Source: Lysobacter enzymogenes (lineage in GTDB: Bacteria; Pseudomonadota; Gammaproteobacteria; Xanthomonadales; Xanthomonadaceae). Taken from it: a stretch of DNA of 64,000 nt. Made by a program: the position numbers and the translations under genes. Where the stretch lies: positions 3,038,001 to 3,102,000 of the forward strand of contig NZ_CP067395.1 in assembly GCF_017355525.1 (NCBI RefSeq), given 5' to 3'. Below, piece after piece: positions 25,918 to 36,080 of this stretch. The notes under the pieces were generated by a model. It was given only the letters and a program-made list of their open reading frames with translations. It was not told where the DNA came from and made no database searches. Every line of letters begins with the position of its first letter. The stretch's first letter is position 1.

Positions 25918-26562
25918 CTTTACCGGCGGGGACGCTTTGCGGCCCGCTGCGACTCCTTCAAGAACGTCATCCTCGCGAACGCGGGGATCCAGAGACTTCA
26001 GAGTCATGCCTGGATAGAGCCCTGGATGCCCGCCTTCGCGGGCATGACGGTCGGGGAAGTCGCGCAGCCACTGTTGTGGACGACAACGCTTTACCAGCGG
26101 CGATGCTTTGCGGCCCGCTGCGACTCCTTCAAGAACGTCATCCTCGCGAACGCGGGGATCCAGAGACTTCAGAGCCATGCCTGGATAAAGCCCTGGATGC
26201 CCGCCTTCGCGGGCATGACGGTCGGGGAAGTCGCGCAGCCACTGTTGTGGACGACAAGGCTTTACCAGCGGCGATGCTTTGCGGCCCGCTGCGACTCCTT
26301 CAAGAACGTCATCCCCGCGAACGCGGGGATCCAGAGACTTCAGCGCCCTGCCGCGATAAAGCCCTGGATGCCCGCCTTCGCGGGCATGACGGTCGGGGAG
26401 GTCGCGCAGCCACTGTTGCGGACGACGAGGCTTTACCAGCGGCGACGCTTTGCGGCGCGCTGCGACTCCTTCAAGAACGTCATCCCCGCGAACGCGGGGA
26501 TCCAGAGACTTCAGCGCCCTGTCGCGATAAAGCCCTGGATGCCCGCCTTCGCGGGCACGACG
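25918..26562. repeat. tandem array of a 171-bp unit, about 3.8 copies
   Basis: Units start at 25918, 26089, 26260 and 26431, each starting ctttacc(a/g)gcgg; the last is cut at about 26562. Every unit carries two hairpins, cccgcgaacgcggg-type and gcccgccttcgcgggc, as in widespread Xanthomonad/Neisseria dispersed repeats. Copies differ at only a few positions. The 171-bp length is divisible by three, so long open frames run through it, but they are not genes. Confidence 0.92.
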
Positions 26563-26714
26563 AATGGGCGCGGCTCACAGCGACCCCCACAAAACCGGCA
26601 GGCCGGCCCCGCCCCGCGCGCACCGGCTGTCCTGTCCCCGCCCCGTATCGCGTTGATTCCTTTCGCTTCAGGGGCGTCCAGGGGACTGGCGCCGCGCTTC
26701 AGCTACAGGCAAAA

Positions 26715-26730
26715 TGTGATTTGTGGCACA
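26715..26730 (+). promoter_or_regulatory. probable Clp/CRP-binding site upstream of the DUF11 protein gene
   Basis: TGTGA-N6-GCACA at 26715-26730, within an AT-rich patch, differs at one base from the CRP/Clp consensus TGTGA-N6-TCACA. An extended -10-like TGCTATGCAT follows at about 26740-26749. The site would overlap the -35 region, as in class II activation. The gene starts at 26846. Confidence 0.65.
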
Positions 26731-26845
26731 TTAATTCAGTGCTATGCATCACCGTAGTCCGACCCGGGCCTGCGTCCGGGTCTCAGGGCCGCCAGGCAGC
26801 CTCAGCGCCCGAACCTTCGCAGTAAGGCTCGAAACAGGGGAATTC

Positions 26846-28930
26846 ATGAATCGCTCGACCCAACTCGGCCGCAAGGCCGGCGCGCTGCTGTGCGCGTTCG
26901 CGCTGGCGTTCGCCGGCACCGTCCTGGCCAGCGGCGCCACCAGCCAGCGCGTGGCCAACGCCACCGGCGGCGTGCAGACCAACGGCTCCGACGGCCTGCG
27001 CGTCACCTGGGGCAGCAACAGCCAGTTCCAGGTGCGGCTGGGCAACGCCGATCAGGTCTACAACACCGGCGCCACGCCGACCAACGGCACGATGTTCAAC
27101 AGCGTCTACCTGCGGGTCGAGCGCAGCAACGGCGTGCGCGTCTACAACAACGCCAACAACGCCGCGACCGCGCAGTTCCTGCAGTTCACCCAGGTCTCGC
27201 AAGACCCGCTCAGCGGCGACGGCAGCGTGGCCACGCCGTTCACCACCCGCACGGTGCTGCGCCCGAACAACACCAACGACAGCGGCATCACCCTGACCGT
27301 CATCGACAGCTACATCCGGCCGCAGGCGTGGTTCACCCGCCGGCTCGAGCTGAGCGGGATGCCGGCCACCGGCGCGACGATCAAGGTCTACCAGAACGTC
27401 GACACCTATCTGCAAGGCGACGACAACGGCCCCGGCTTCAGCCGCACCACCCCCGGCAACACCAGCGGCCGGCCGAACCTGGTCGGCGTGGCCAAGGGCG
27501 ACGTGTTCGAAGCGCTGTGGTGGGAGCCCTCGTCGGGCACGCCGAACTGGGACCGTTACTTCAGCGGCGAGTACACCTTCCCGCAGTGGCAGATCTGCAA
27601 CGGCACCAACACCCAGAACAACTGCAACGCCAGCGGCGGCAACCTCAGCAACACCATCAACGCCGCCAGCGTCGACAACGGCATGGCCGCGCAGTGGAAC
27701 GTGCCGTCCGGCGCGGCCACCTTCGCCGCCGAATACCGCATCACCTTCGCGCTGAGCTCGGTCGACCTGATCAAGCGCTTCGCGCCGACGACGATCAACG
27801 CCGGCGGCGTGTCCACGCTGACCTTCGACCTCAGCAACAAGAGCGTCAACGGCGCCAACAGCGTCGCCTTCACCGACACCCTGCCGGCCAACGTGGTGGT
27901 CGCGCCGACCCCCAACGTGCGCACCAGCTGCCCCAACGGCGGCGCGCTCGGCACCGCGCTGAACGGCATGACCGTGACCGCGACCGCCGGCAGCGGGACG
28001 ATCTCGGTCGCCGCCGCCAGCGTCAACGGCGCGACCGGCAACGGCACCGCGCGCACCTGCCAGATCGCGGTCGACGTCACCTCCAACGTGGTCGGCGTCT
28101 ACCACAACACCAATGCCAGCATCAGCAACACCGCCAACCTGGTGAACCTGGTCGGCGACGAAGTGCTGACCGTGGTGCGGCCGCAGCTGACCGCGAGCAA
28201 GTCGGTGTCCGGCGCGCTCGCCGCCGGCCAGAACGGCATCGCCACCGACGGCTACTTCAACATCGGCATCCAGAACAGCGGCAGCGGCGCGACCAGCGGC
28301 GCGATCACCATCGCCGACACCCTGCCCGCCGGCTTCAGCCTGGTGTCGGCGTCGAGCGCGCAGGGTCCGGTCAGCTGCGGCACGCTGCCGGCGACCGGCA
28401 CGGTCACTTGCACCTTCACCCCGACCGCCCCGATCGCCGCCGGCGACAGCGCCACGGTGCGCCTCAACGTCGCCATCCCGGCCACCGCGACCGGTTCGCC
28501 GATCAACCACGTCGCCCTCGCCGGCGGCGGCGATCCGGATCCGCTGCCGGCCTGCCCGGCCGCCGGCAACCCGCAGTGCGCGCAGACGCCGGCGCCGATC
28601 GCGGTCAACGTCGGCCTGAGCCTGGTCAAGAGCGAACTGACGCCGTCGACCACCTACACCCCGGGCCGCCCGACCACCTACACCCTGCAGGCCTGCAACC
28701 CGAACGGGCCGGCGGTGGCCAACGGCGCCACCATCAACGACCCGCTGCCGGCCGGCACCCGCCTGTCGGCGAGCTGGCAGTGCACCGGCACCGGCGGCGG
28801 CACCTGCCCGGCCAGCGGCGGCGCGATCAACGACGCCAGCGTCGCCATCGCCGGCGTGGTGCTGCCGGTCGGCGCCTGCATCAACGTGCAGGTGCCGGTG
28901 CTCTACAACCCGAGCCCGACGGCTTACTGA
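26846..28930 (+). CDS. exported surface protein with DUF11-type repeats
   Basis: Large secreted protein (694 aa). It has a signal peptide (basic MNRSTQLGRK, hydrophobic 11-27, likely cleaved after VLA). The N-terminal ~300 residues are an Asn/Thr/Gly-rich beta domain with no recognised family. From about residue 310 come three related DUF11-like Ig-fold repeats with motifs such as FTDTLPANVVV, IADTLPAGFSL and INDPLPAGTRL. Cys pairs lie in the repeats. ATG 26846 follows CAGGGG. It has no membrane anchor or sorting signal at the C-terminus, so it is probably released or held on the surface. Adhesion or matrix binding is a guess. Confidence 0.87.
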   Translation: MNRSTQLGRKAGALLCAFALAFAGTVLASGATSQRVANATGGVQTNGSDGLRVTWGSNSQFQVRLGNADQVYNTGATPTNGTMFNSVYLRVERSNGVRVYNNANNAATAQFLQFTQVSQDPLSGDGSVATPFTTRTVLRPNNTNDSGITLTVIDSYIRPQAWFTRRLELSGMPATGATIKVYQNVDTYLQGDDNGPGFSRTTPGNTSGRPNLVGVAKGDVFEALWWEPSSGTPNWDRYFSGEYTFPQWQICNGTNTQNNCNASGGNLSNTINAASVDNGMAAQWNVPSGAATFAAEYRITFALSSVDLIKRFAPTTINAGGVSTLTFDLSNKSVNGANSVAFTDTLPANVVVAPTPNVRTSCPNGGALGTALNGMTVTATAGSGTISVAAASVNGATGNGTARTCQIAVDVTSNVVGVYHNTNASISNTANLVNLVGDEVLTVVRPQLTASKSVSGALAAGQNGIATDGYFNIGIQNSGSGATSGAITIADTLPAGFSLVSASSAQGPVSCGTLPATGTVTCTFTPTAPIAAGDSATVRLNVAIPATATGSPINHVALAGGGDPDPLPACPAAGNPQCAQTPAPIAVNVGLSLVKSELTPSTTYTPGRPTTYTLQACNPNGPAVANGATINDPLPAGTRLSASWQCTGTGGGTCPASGGAINDASVAIAGVVLPVGACINVQVPVLYNPSPTAY

Positions 28931-29239
28931 GCCCCGCCCGCTCGCCCCGCAACGGCCGCCGCCGGATGTCCGGCTGGCGGCCGTTTTTGCGTTCGCCCGG
29001 CCCGCACGGCCGTTTTTGCGTTCGCCCGCGGCGGGCGGCTTCGGCGTGCCGGTCCGGCGAAACGCGCAATCCGCGCATACCCCGGCGCGGCACAATGGCC
29101 CGGCGCGAACATCCTCGGAGCCTGACAACTGTCAGGCCGAACCGACGACAGCGGCGCTGACAAAAACTGACTTTAAGCAGGTTGGATCGGACCGGTGCCG
29201 CGGTCACACTACCCGACGTCACGCGTCCTGGCTGGGAAC
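28931..29239. other. intergenic region before the second MacA/MacB operon
   Basis: A 309-nt gap holding a terminator, a 21-bp direct repeat copied about 28 nt apart at the terminator edge (about 28979-29029), and an inverted repeat CTGACA-AC-TGTCAG at 29122-29135. The latter may be an operator in the promoter of the efflux operon. No gene is seen. Confidence 0.6.
28953..28988 (+). terminator. intrinsic terminator of the DUF11 protein gene
   Basis: GC stem CGGCCGCCGCCGG paired (one bulge) with CCGGCTGGCGGCCG, followed by TTTTT, 22 nt after the stop codon. Confidence 0.85.
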
Positions 29240-30502
29240 ATGAGCGCATCCGCCGATCTGTTGAAGGAACTCCGCATCGACCGCAACCGCCCGCCGGCGC
29301 CCTCGGGCCCGGGCCGCGGCCTGATCGTGGGCGCGGCGGTGCTGCTGGCGGTGCTGGCGGCGGGCGGCTGGTACCTGTTCGGCCGCAGCGCCGGCGCCCA
29401 GGTGCGCACCGCCAGCGTCACTGCGATCGGCGCCGGCAACGGCGGCGCCGGCGCCTCGGTGCTCGACGCCACCGGCTACATCGTCGCCCGCCGCATCGCC
29501 ACGGTGTCGGCCAAGATCACCGGCAAGGTGCGCGAGGTGATGATCGAAGAAGGCCAGCGCGTCGAGCAGGGCCAGATCATGGCCACGCTCGATCCGATCG
29601 ACGCCAACGCCCAGCGCGAACTCAGCGCCGGCCAGCTCGCCGCCGCGCAGAGCGAAGTCGCGCGGGTGCAGGCTTCGCTGAAGGAAGCCGAGGCCAATGC
29701 GGCGCGCTTGTCGTCGCTGACGAAGCAACAGTTGGTGTCGCGCTCGCAGTTCGACCAGGCCGTCGCCCAGCGCGACTCGCTGCGCGCACAGCTGCTGACC
29801 GCGCAGCGCAACGTCAAGGTGTCCGGCGACAGCCTGCGCATCTCCGACATCGGCGTCGACAACACCATCGTGCGCGCGCCGTTCTCCGGCGTGGTCACCG
29901 CCAAGGCCGCTCAGCCCGGCGAGATCGTCTCGCCGCTGTCGGCCGGCGGCGGCTTCACCCGCACCGGCATCGGCACCATCGTCGACATGGATTCGCTGGA
30001 AATCGAAGTCGACGTCGGCGAGTCCTTCATCGGCCGGGTCAAGCCGAAGATGCCGGTGGAGGCGACCCTCAACGCGTATCCGGACTGGAAGATTCCGGCC
30101 GAGGTCATCGCCATCATCCCGACCGCCGACCGCGGCAAGGCCACGGTCAAGGTGCGCATCGCGATCAAGAGCCGCGACGCGCGCATCGTCCCCGACATGG
30201 GCGTGCGGGTCAGCTTCCTCGAACAGGCCGCGGCCAAGCCCGCCGGCGCCGCGCCGGCCAAGCCCAGCGCGATGCTGCCGAACGCGGCGCTGGCCCAGCG
30301 CGACGGCAAGGACGTGGCGTTCGTGGTCGAGGACGGCAAGGTCCGCCGCGCCGACCTGACCCTGGGCCGCAAGCTCGGCGACGACCGCGAAGTGACCGCC
30401 GGCCTCAGCGGCGGCGAGAACGTGGTGCTCGACCCGCCGGATTCGCTGCAAGACGGCGCCAAGGTGCGTGTCGAAAACGCCGGCGCCGATTCGTCGGACT
30501 AA
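29240..30502 (+). CDS. MacA-type periplasmic adaptor (membrane fusion protein)
   Basis: Efflux adaptor of 420 aa. It has an N-terminal membrane anchor (about 28-47), a first lipoyl half (ATVSAKITGKVREV), a coiled-coil hairpin (about 115-190), a second half (VRAPFSGVVTAKAAQPGEIVSP in parts) and a beta-barrel region with a C-terminal membrane-proximal domain. ATG 29240 was chosen because it leaves a short basic N-terminus before the anchor. It is followed by the ATPase and two permease genes, forming a tripartite ABC pump. Substrate unknown; peptides, macrolides or lipids are typical for the family. Confidence 0.92.
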   Translation: MSASADLLKELRIDRNRPPAPSGPGRGLIVGAAVLLAVLAAGGWYLFGRSAGAQVRTASVTAIGAGNGGAGASVLDATGYIVARRIATVSAKITGKVREVMIEEGQRVEQGQIMATLDPIDANAQRELSAGQLAAAQSEVARVQASLKEAEANAARLSSLTKQQLVSRSQFDQAVAQRDSLRAQLLTAQRNVKVSGDSLRISDIGVDNTIVRAPFSGVVTAKAAQPGEIVSPLSAGGGFTRTGIGTIVDMDSLEIEVDVGESFIGRVKPKMPVEATLNAYPDWKIPAEVIAIIPTADRGKATVKVRIAIKSRDARIVPDMGVRVSFLEQAAAKPAGAAPAKPSAMLPNAALAQRDGKDVAFVVEDGKVRRADLTLGRKLGDDREVTAGLSGGENVVLDPPDSLQDGAKVRVENAGADSSD

Positions 30503-30764
30503 TATGGACGCGACGACGCGCATGCGTTGATGCGTCCGCCCCGGCGCGCGAGCGTCGGGCGCCGATCCGGCGGCCGCGGCCCCACGCCGCCCGGCCGCCG
30601 CCGCAATCCCGCGCGGCAGCGCCACGCCGCGCGCGCTCCACCGGTCCGCGACCGGCGCGCCCGCGCGCGCCTCGCTCCGGCTCCGCACAGGTTCCGCTCT
30701 GGTTCCGCCCCGCCTCTGCTCCCGCAGCCGCTCCGCACCCGCACACCGCCCGAGGACGTCGAAG

Positions 30765-31457
<693 letters not shown>

Positions 31458-31471
31458 GCGGGAGACCGGCC

Positions 31472-32638
31472 ATGAAATATTTCCACCTCATCTGGGCGGA
31501 GCTGATGCGGCGCAAGACCCGCACCACCCTGACCCTGCTGTCGATCGTCGCCGCGTTCCTGCTGTTCGGCCTGCTCGACGGCGTGCGCGAAAGCTTCGAC
31601 CAGGCCGGCAACAGCGCCAACGGGGTCAAGCGCCTGCAGACCGGTTCGCGCCTGTCCTTCATCCAGCCGCTGCCGATGTCGCTCAACGACCGCATCGGCC
31701 AGGTGCCCGGCGTGAAGCAGGTGTCGTACGCCAACTGGTTCGGCGGCGCCTACCAGGACCCGCACAACCAGATCTTCAGCTTCGCGGTCGCGCCGAACTA
31801 CCTCGACCTGTATCCGGAAATCTCCGTCGACCCGGCCCAGCGCAAGGCCTTCGCCGCGACCCGCACCGGCGTGCTGGTCGGCGCGCAGCTGATGCAGCGC
31901 TTCGGCTGGAAGGTCGGGCAGAAGCTGCCGCTGCAATCGACGATCTTCCCCAACAGCGACGGCACCAAGAACTGGAGCTTCGACATCGTCGGCGTGCTCT
32001 CGGCCGCCGACAAGAAGACCGGCGGCTGGTACGACCAGATGATCCTGATGCACTGGAAGTACTTCGACGATTCCAATCCCTACAACCGCGGCCAGGTCGG
32101 CTGGTACGTCACCGAAGTCAGCGACGTGAACCAGGCCGACCGCGTGGCCAAGGCCATCGACGCGATCTCGGCCAACTCCGACCACGAGAGCAAGACCCAA
32201 ACCGAAGCCGCCTCGGCCGCCAACTGGATGAAGCAGATGGCCGACATCGGCCTGATCGTCGGCTCGATCATGGGCGCGGTGTTCTTCACCCTGGTGCTGC
32301 TGACCGGCAACACCATGGCCCAGGCGGTGCGCGAACGCACCTCGGAACTGGCGGTGCTCAAGACGATCGGCTTCCCCGACCGCAGCGTGCTGATGCTGGT
32401 GCTGGCCGAATCGGTGTTGCTGCTGCTGATCGGCGGCGTCGTCGGCGTGGCCCTGGCCGGCGTGCTCGGCCCGATCGTCAGCGCCGGCAGCCGCGGCGCG
32501 ATCAACGTGCCGCCGATCGGCGCCAGCAGCTGGCTGCTCGCGCTCGGGTTGATGGTCGCCATCGGCCTGGTGGTCGGCGCGCTGCCGGCGATCCGGGCGA
32601 TGCGCCTCAACATCGTCGACGCCCTGTCCGGACGCTAA
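31472..32638 (+). CDS. FtsX/MacB-type ABC permease 1
   Basis: Permease of 388 aa with one N-terminal helix (about 20-37), a large periplasmic domain (about 45-255) and three C-terminal helices (about 262-285, 310-340, 352-378). This is the four-helix MacB/FtsX topology. The C-terminal ERTSELAVLKTIGFPDRSV loop is the usual ATPase contact. ATG 31472 follows GGGAG. It is the first of two dissimilar permeases, so the pump may be a heterodimer of permeases around an ATPase dimer. Confidence 0.92.
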   Translation: MKYFHLIWAELMRRKTRTTLTLLSIVAAFLLFGLLDGVRESFDQAGNSANGVKRLQTGSRLSFIQPLPMSLNDRIGQVPGVKQVSYANWFGGAYQDPHNQIFSFAVAPNYLDLYPEISVDPAQRKAFAATRTGVLVGAQLMQRFGWKVGQKLPLQSTIFPNSDGTKNWSFDIVGVLSAADKKTGGWYDQMILMHWKYFDDSNPYNRGQVGWYVTEVSDVNQADRVAKAIDAISANSDHESKTQTEAASAANWMKQMADIGLIVGSIMGAVFFTLVLLTGNTMAQAVRERTSELAVLKTIGFPDRSVLMLVLAESVLLLLIGGVVGVALAGVLGPIVSAGSRGAINVPPIGASSWLLALGLMVAIGLVVGALPAIRAMRLNIVDALSGR

Positions 32639-32650
32639 CGGAGACCGCTC

Positions 32651-33976
32651 ATGAACAAGCTCCTCAAACTGGGCCGCGGCCTCCTCATCGCGATCGGCCT
32701 GATCGCCGGCCTGGCGCTGTGGGCGATGGCGCCGTGGCCGGTGCTGCTGGCCCTGGCCGCGGCGATGGCGCTGTGGATGGCGCTGACCCGCAGCGGCCAG
32801 CAGGCCGCCTCGGTCGCCGGCGTCGGCATCAGCACGCTGCGGCAGCGGCTGGGTTCCTCGTCGGTGGTGGTGATCGGCATCGCCGGCGTGGTCGCGGTGC
32901 TGGTGGCGATGCTGTCGATGGCCGAAGGCTACCGCCAGACCCTCGCCCGCACCGGCAGCGACGACAGCGTGATCGTGCTGCGCGGCGCGTCGGCGGCGGA
33001 AGTGATGTCGACCCTCGACCTGGCCAGCATCAACGTGATCGAACAGGCGCCCGGCATCGCCCGCGCGCCCGACGGCCGGCCGCTGGCCTCGCCGGAAACG
33101 GTGGTCGCGGCGAACCTGCCGATCAAGGGCGGCGCGCCCGACCAGGACGGCAGCGTGCAGCTGCGCGGCGTCGGCGACCGCGCCTGGCTGGTGCGGCCGC
33201 AGGTCAAGATCGTGCAGGGCCGCAAGTTCGAGACCGGCAAGCGCGAAGTGGTGGTCGGCAGCGGCGCCCAGCGCCAGTTCGCCGGCCTCGACGTCGGCAA
33301 GCAGATCCGCCTGGGCAGCGAGCAGTGGACCGTGGTCGGCGTGTTCAAGTCCGGCGACGCGATGGACTCGGAAGTGTGGTCCGACGCCGAGATGGTCGCC
33401 GCGACCTACCGCCGCGGCGCCTCGCGCAACGCGGTGGTGGCCAAGCTGACCTCGGCCAAGCAGTTCAAGCCGTTCAAGGCCGCGCTGGCCGGCGACCCGC
33501 GCCTGCAGGTCGACGCGACCACCACCGCCGACTACTTCGCCAAGCAGTCCGAGACCATGACCACGGTGATCCGCGTGATCGGCATCGTGGTCGGCTCGAT
33601 CATGGCGATCGGCGCGGTGTTCGGCGCGCTCAACACCATGTTCGCCACCGTCGCCACCCGCGCGCGCGAGATCGCGACCCTGCGCGCGATCGGCTTCCGC
33701 GGCCTGCCGGTGGTGGTCGCGGTGATGCTGGAAACCATGCTGCTGGCGCTGGTCGGCGGCCTGATCGGCGGCTTGCTGGCCTGGGTCATCTTCAACGGCT
33801 ACACCGCATCGACCATCGCCGGCGGCGTCGGCCAGCTGACCTTCGACTTCCGCGTCACCGGCGCCTTGCTGTGGAGCGGCTTGAAGTGGGCGCTGGCGAT
33901 CGGCTTCGTCGGCGGCCTGTTCCCGGCGCTGCGCGCGGCGACGCTGCCGGTGACTGCGGCGTTGCGGGCCTTGTAA
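32651..33976 (+). CDS. FtsX/MacB-type ABC permease 2
   Basis: Second permease (441 aa) of the same pump. It has two hydrophobic stretches at the N-terminus (about 11-45), then another helix near 74-94, a periplasmic domain (about 100-310) and three C-terminal helices. The loop TRAREIATLRAIGFRGLPVV is typical of the ATPase interface. It starts 13 nt after permease 1. A strong terminator follows the stop, which marks the end of the operon. Confidence 0.92.
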   Translation: MNKLLKLGRGLLIAIGLIAGLALWAMAPWPVLLALAAAMALWMALTRSGQQAASVAGVGISTLRQRLGSSSVVVIGIAGVVAVLVAMLSMAEGYRQTLARTGSDDSVIVLRGASAAEVMSTLDLASINVIEQAPGIARAPDGRPLASPETVVAANLPIKGGAPDQDGSVQLRGVGDRAWLVRPQVKIVQGRKFETGKREVVVGSGAQRQFAGLDVGKQIRLGSEQWTVVGVFKSGDAMDSEVWSDAEMVAATYRRGASRNAVVAKLTSAKQFKPFKAALAGDPRLQVDATTTADYFAKQSETMTTVIRVIGIVVGSIMAIGAVFGALNTMFATVATRAREIATLRAIGFRGLPVVVAVMLETMLLALVGGLIGGLLAWVIFNGYTASTIAGGVGQLTFDFRVTGALLWSGLKWALAIGFVGGLFPALRAATLPVTAALRAL

Positions 33977-34001
33977 GCCGCGCCGCTTCCACGCAGATCC
34001 G

Positions 34002-34028
34002 AAAGCCCCCTTCATCGAAGGGGGCTTT
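34002..34028 (+). terminator. intrinsic terminator of the efflux operon
   Basis: Stem AAAGCCCCCTTC / GAAGGGGGCTTT with a 3-nt loop and a T6 run, 26 nt after the permease 2 stop. Confidence 0.93.
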
Positions 34029-34165
34029 TTTGCATCCGCCGTGCACACGATTCACTACGAGACGCACGCCGCGTGCACGCGCCGCGCGGCTGCGCAAAAA
34101 CGGCGCTGGCTGCCGATGCGCGATGCGCGCTAGGCTGCGGCAACGCCATCGCGTCCGGGGATCGA

Positions 34166-35173
34166 ATGAGCGCCAGCGTCCGCAAGCGCCTCTACCGCAT
34201 CGCTGCCGTCGTCCTGGGCATGCTCACCATGATGTTCGCGCTGGAAGGCGTGCGGCCCGGCGCTCATTCGCCCTGGCTCGGCCTGCTGCCCCTGCTGATC
34301 GGCCTGGCCGCCGCCAGCGCTTGCGCGATCGCGGCCTGGCGTATCGACCTCGACGCGCCGGCTCGGCGTCGCGCACAGGTGCGCAAGGCCTTGCGCGACG
34401 GCGGCGTGCGCGCGTTCGCCGCCGATCCCGCATGGAAACTCGGCGCGCTGACCGCGTTCGCGCTGCTATGCGGGTGGCTGGCCTGGTCCGAGGCGGCACG
34501 CGGCCGCATCGCCCTGGCGCTGGTGCCTGGCGCGCTCGCCGCGGTGTGCGCGATCGGCGCGCTGTGGCGCTGGCGCGCGCGCGCGGCGCGGCGCGAGTTG
34601 CGCATCGACGCGGCCGGCGTGCATTCGCCCGACTTCGGCCTGATCGCCTGGGCCGATGTGGTCGGTTTGCGCCGCTATCGCATGCGGGTGCTGGAAACCG
34701 ACAGCGAAGGGCTGCAATTGCTGGTGCGCGATCCCGACCGCTACATCGCGCGCCTGCCGGCCTGGCGACGCCGCTATTGCGGCCTGCCCCTCGCCGGCGC
34801 ACGCTTCGCGCCGCTGCTGTTGCCGCTGGATCTCTACGGTATCGCGGTCGAACCGGCCTACGTCGCCGCGGTGACCTTGCGCCGGCGCGTCGGCGCGCCG
34901 TTCGTGGACGGATGGCAGCCGCAGATGGAGGAAACCGAAGTCGACGAGTTGCTGGCCGCGTCCGCGCCACGCGCCGCGTTGCCGGCGAACGGCGACGCGA
35001 ATGCGCGCTTCGACGCCGCGCACGCGCATCCTGCCGCGCTGCGGCGCCAGTTGCGCTACCGCGCCCGCCAGCGGCGCTGGCGCGAAACCGCGCCGGTGCG
35101 CGCAGCGATCCTGCTGACGGCGACGCTCGGCTACATCGCGTTGCGGGCCTGGAGCGAAGGTTTGTTCGGCTGA
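34166..35173 (+). CDS. hypothetical membrane protein
   Basis: Protein of 335 aa with no family I can name. Hydrophobic helices lie at about 12-28, 37-60, 95-110 and 118-136. A soluble C-terminal part follows with a PH-like or short beta region (LRIDAAGVHSPDFGLIAWADV) and a final hydrophobic segment near 315-328. The motif of a membrane pair followed by 'IAWADV' resembles STM3941/YdbT-like membrane-plus-PH proteins. ATG 34166 was chosen. It converges with rarD; the two stops are 1 nt apart with no terminator between. Confidence 0.72.
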   Translation: MSASVRKRLYRIAAVVLGMLTMMFALEGVRPGAHSPWLGLLPLLIGLAAASACAIAAWRIDLDAPARRRAQVRKALRDGGVRAFAADPAWKLGALTAFALLCGWLAWSEAARGRIALALVPGALAAVCAIGALWRWRARAARRELRIDAAGVHSPDFGLIAWADVVGLRRYRMRVLETDSEGLQLLVRDPDRYIARLPAWRRRYCGLPLAGARFAPLLLPLDLYGIAVEPAYVAAVTLRRRVGAPFVDGWQPQMEETEVDELLAASAPRAALPANGDANARFDAAHAHPAALRRQLRYRARQRRWRETAPVRAAILLTATLGYIALRAWSEGLFG

Positions 35174-35174
35174 C

Positions 35175-36080
35175 TCAGGCCGCGCTCGCCGCCGCCAACC
35201 TGCGCGACCGCAACACGCCCTCGCTGGCGAACACGACCAGCCCGACCCAGATCAGCGCGAAGCCGACCGCGCGCTTGGCGTCGAAGGCCTCGCGCAGCAC
35301 CAGCCAGCCGATCAGGAACTGCAGCGTCGGCGCCACGTACTGCAGCAGCCCGATCGCGGTCAGCGACACCCGCCGCACCGCGTAGGCGAAGCCGATCAGC
35401 GGCAGCGCGGTCAGCGCGCCGGCGATCACCAGCAAGGCGTCGAGGCCCAGGCCCCATTGGCCGAAGAAGCCGCCCATGCCCTGGGTTTCGCCCCAGACCA
35501 TCAGCCCCAGCGCGGCCGGGAACAGGTAGACGTTCTCCACCCCCAGGCCGGTCACCGCTTCCACCGCGACCAGCTTGCGCACCAGGCCGTACACCGCGAA
35601 CGAGATCGCCAGCCCCAGCGCGATCAGCGGCGGCCGGCCGTACTGCAAGGTCAGCCACACCACGCCGGCGAAGGCCAGCGCCACCGACACCCACTGCACC
35701 GCGCGCAGGCGCTCGCCGAGGAACAGCACGCCGAGCATCACGCTGACCAGCGGGCCGATGAAATAGCCCAGGCTGGTCTCGATCACGTGGCCGGCGTTGA
35801 CCGCCCAGATGTACAGGCCCCAGTTGAACGCGATCAGGCAGCCGCTGATCGCCAGCATGCCGGCCTTGCGCGGGTCGCGCATCGCGTCGCGGAACCAGTG
35901 CCGCCCGTTCTTCCAGCTCAGCCACGCGGTGACCAGCAAGGTGCTCCAGACGATGCGGTGGGCCACGATCATCAGCGACGGGACCGCGTTGAGCAGATGC
36001 CAGTACAGCGGCATCAGCCCCCACAGCACGAAGGACGCGACCGCGATCCACAAGCCGCGGCGGTCGGTGCCGGTATTCAT
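35175..36080 (-). CDS. rarD: RarD-type EamA transporter
   Basis: Ten-helix drug/metabolite exporter (301 aa) of the RarD branch. The opening GLWIAVASFVLWGLMPLYWHLL and the stretch HRIVWSTLLV are typical of RarD. Two EamA halves cover about 10-145 and 155-290. The stop of the neighbouring EamA gene overlaps its ATG (ATGA), so two related exporters are co-translated. Substrate unknown. Confidence 0.92.
   Translation of the reverse strand: MNTGTDRRGLWIAVASFVLWGLMPLYWHLLNAVPSLMIVAHRIVWSTLLVTAWLSWKNGRHWFRDAMRDPRKAGMLAISGCLIAFNWGLYIWAVNAGHVIETSLGYFIGPLVSVMLGVLFLGERLRAVQWVSVALAFAGVVWLTLQYGRPPLIALGLAISFAVYGLVRKLVAVEAVTGLGVENVYLFPAALGLMVWGETQGMGGFFGQWGLGLDALLVIAGALTALPLIGFAYAVRRVSLTAIGLLQYVAPTLQFLIGWLVLREAFDAKRAVGFALIWVGLVVFASEGVLRSRRLAAASAA

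Noticed and set aside
25918..26562. CRISPR array
   Set aside because: The repeats are 171 bp in direct tandem without unique spacers, and no cas gene is near.
26026..26757. Long open frame through the 171-bp array with repeated MPAFAGMT and NAGIQRLQ
   Set aside because: It is the translation of the tandem hairpin repeat; the unit length is divisible by three, so frames stay open. MPAFAGMT proteins are a known annotation artefact.
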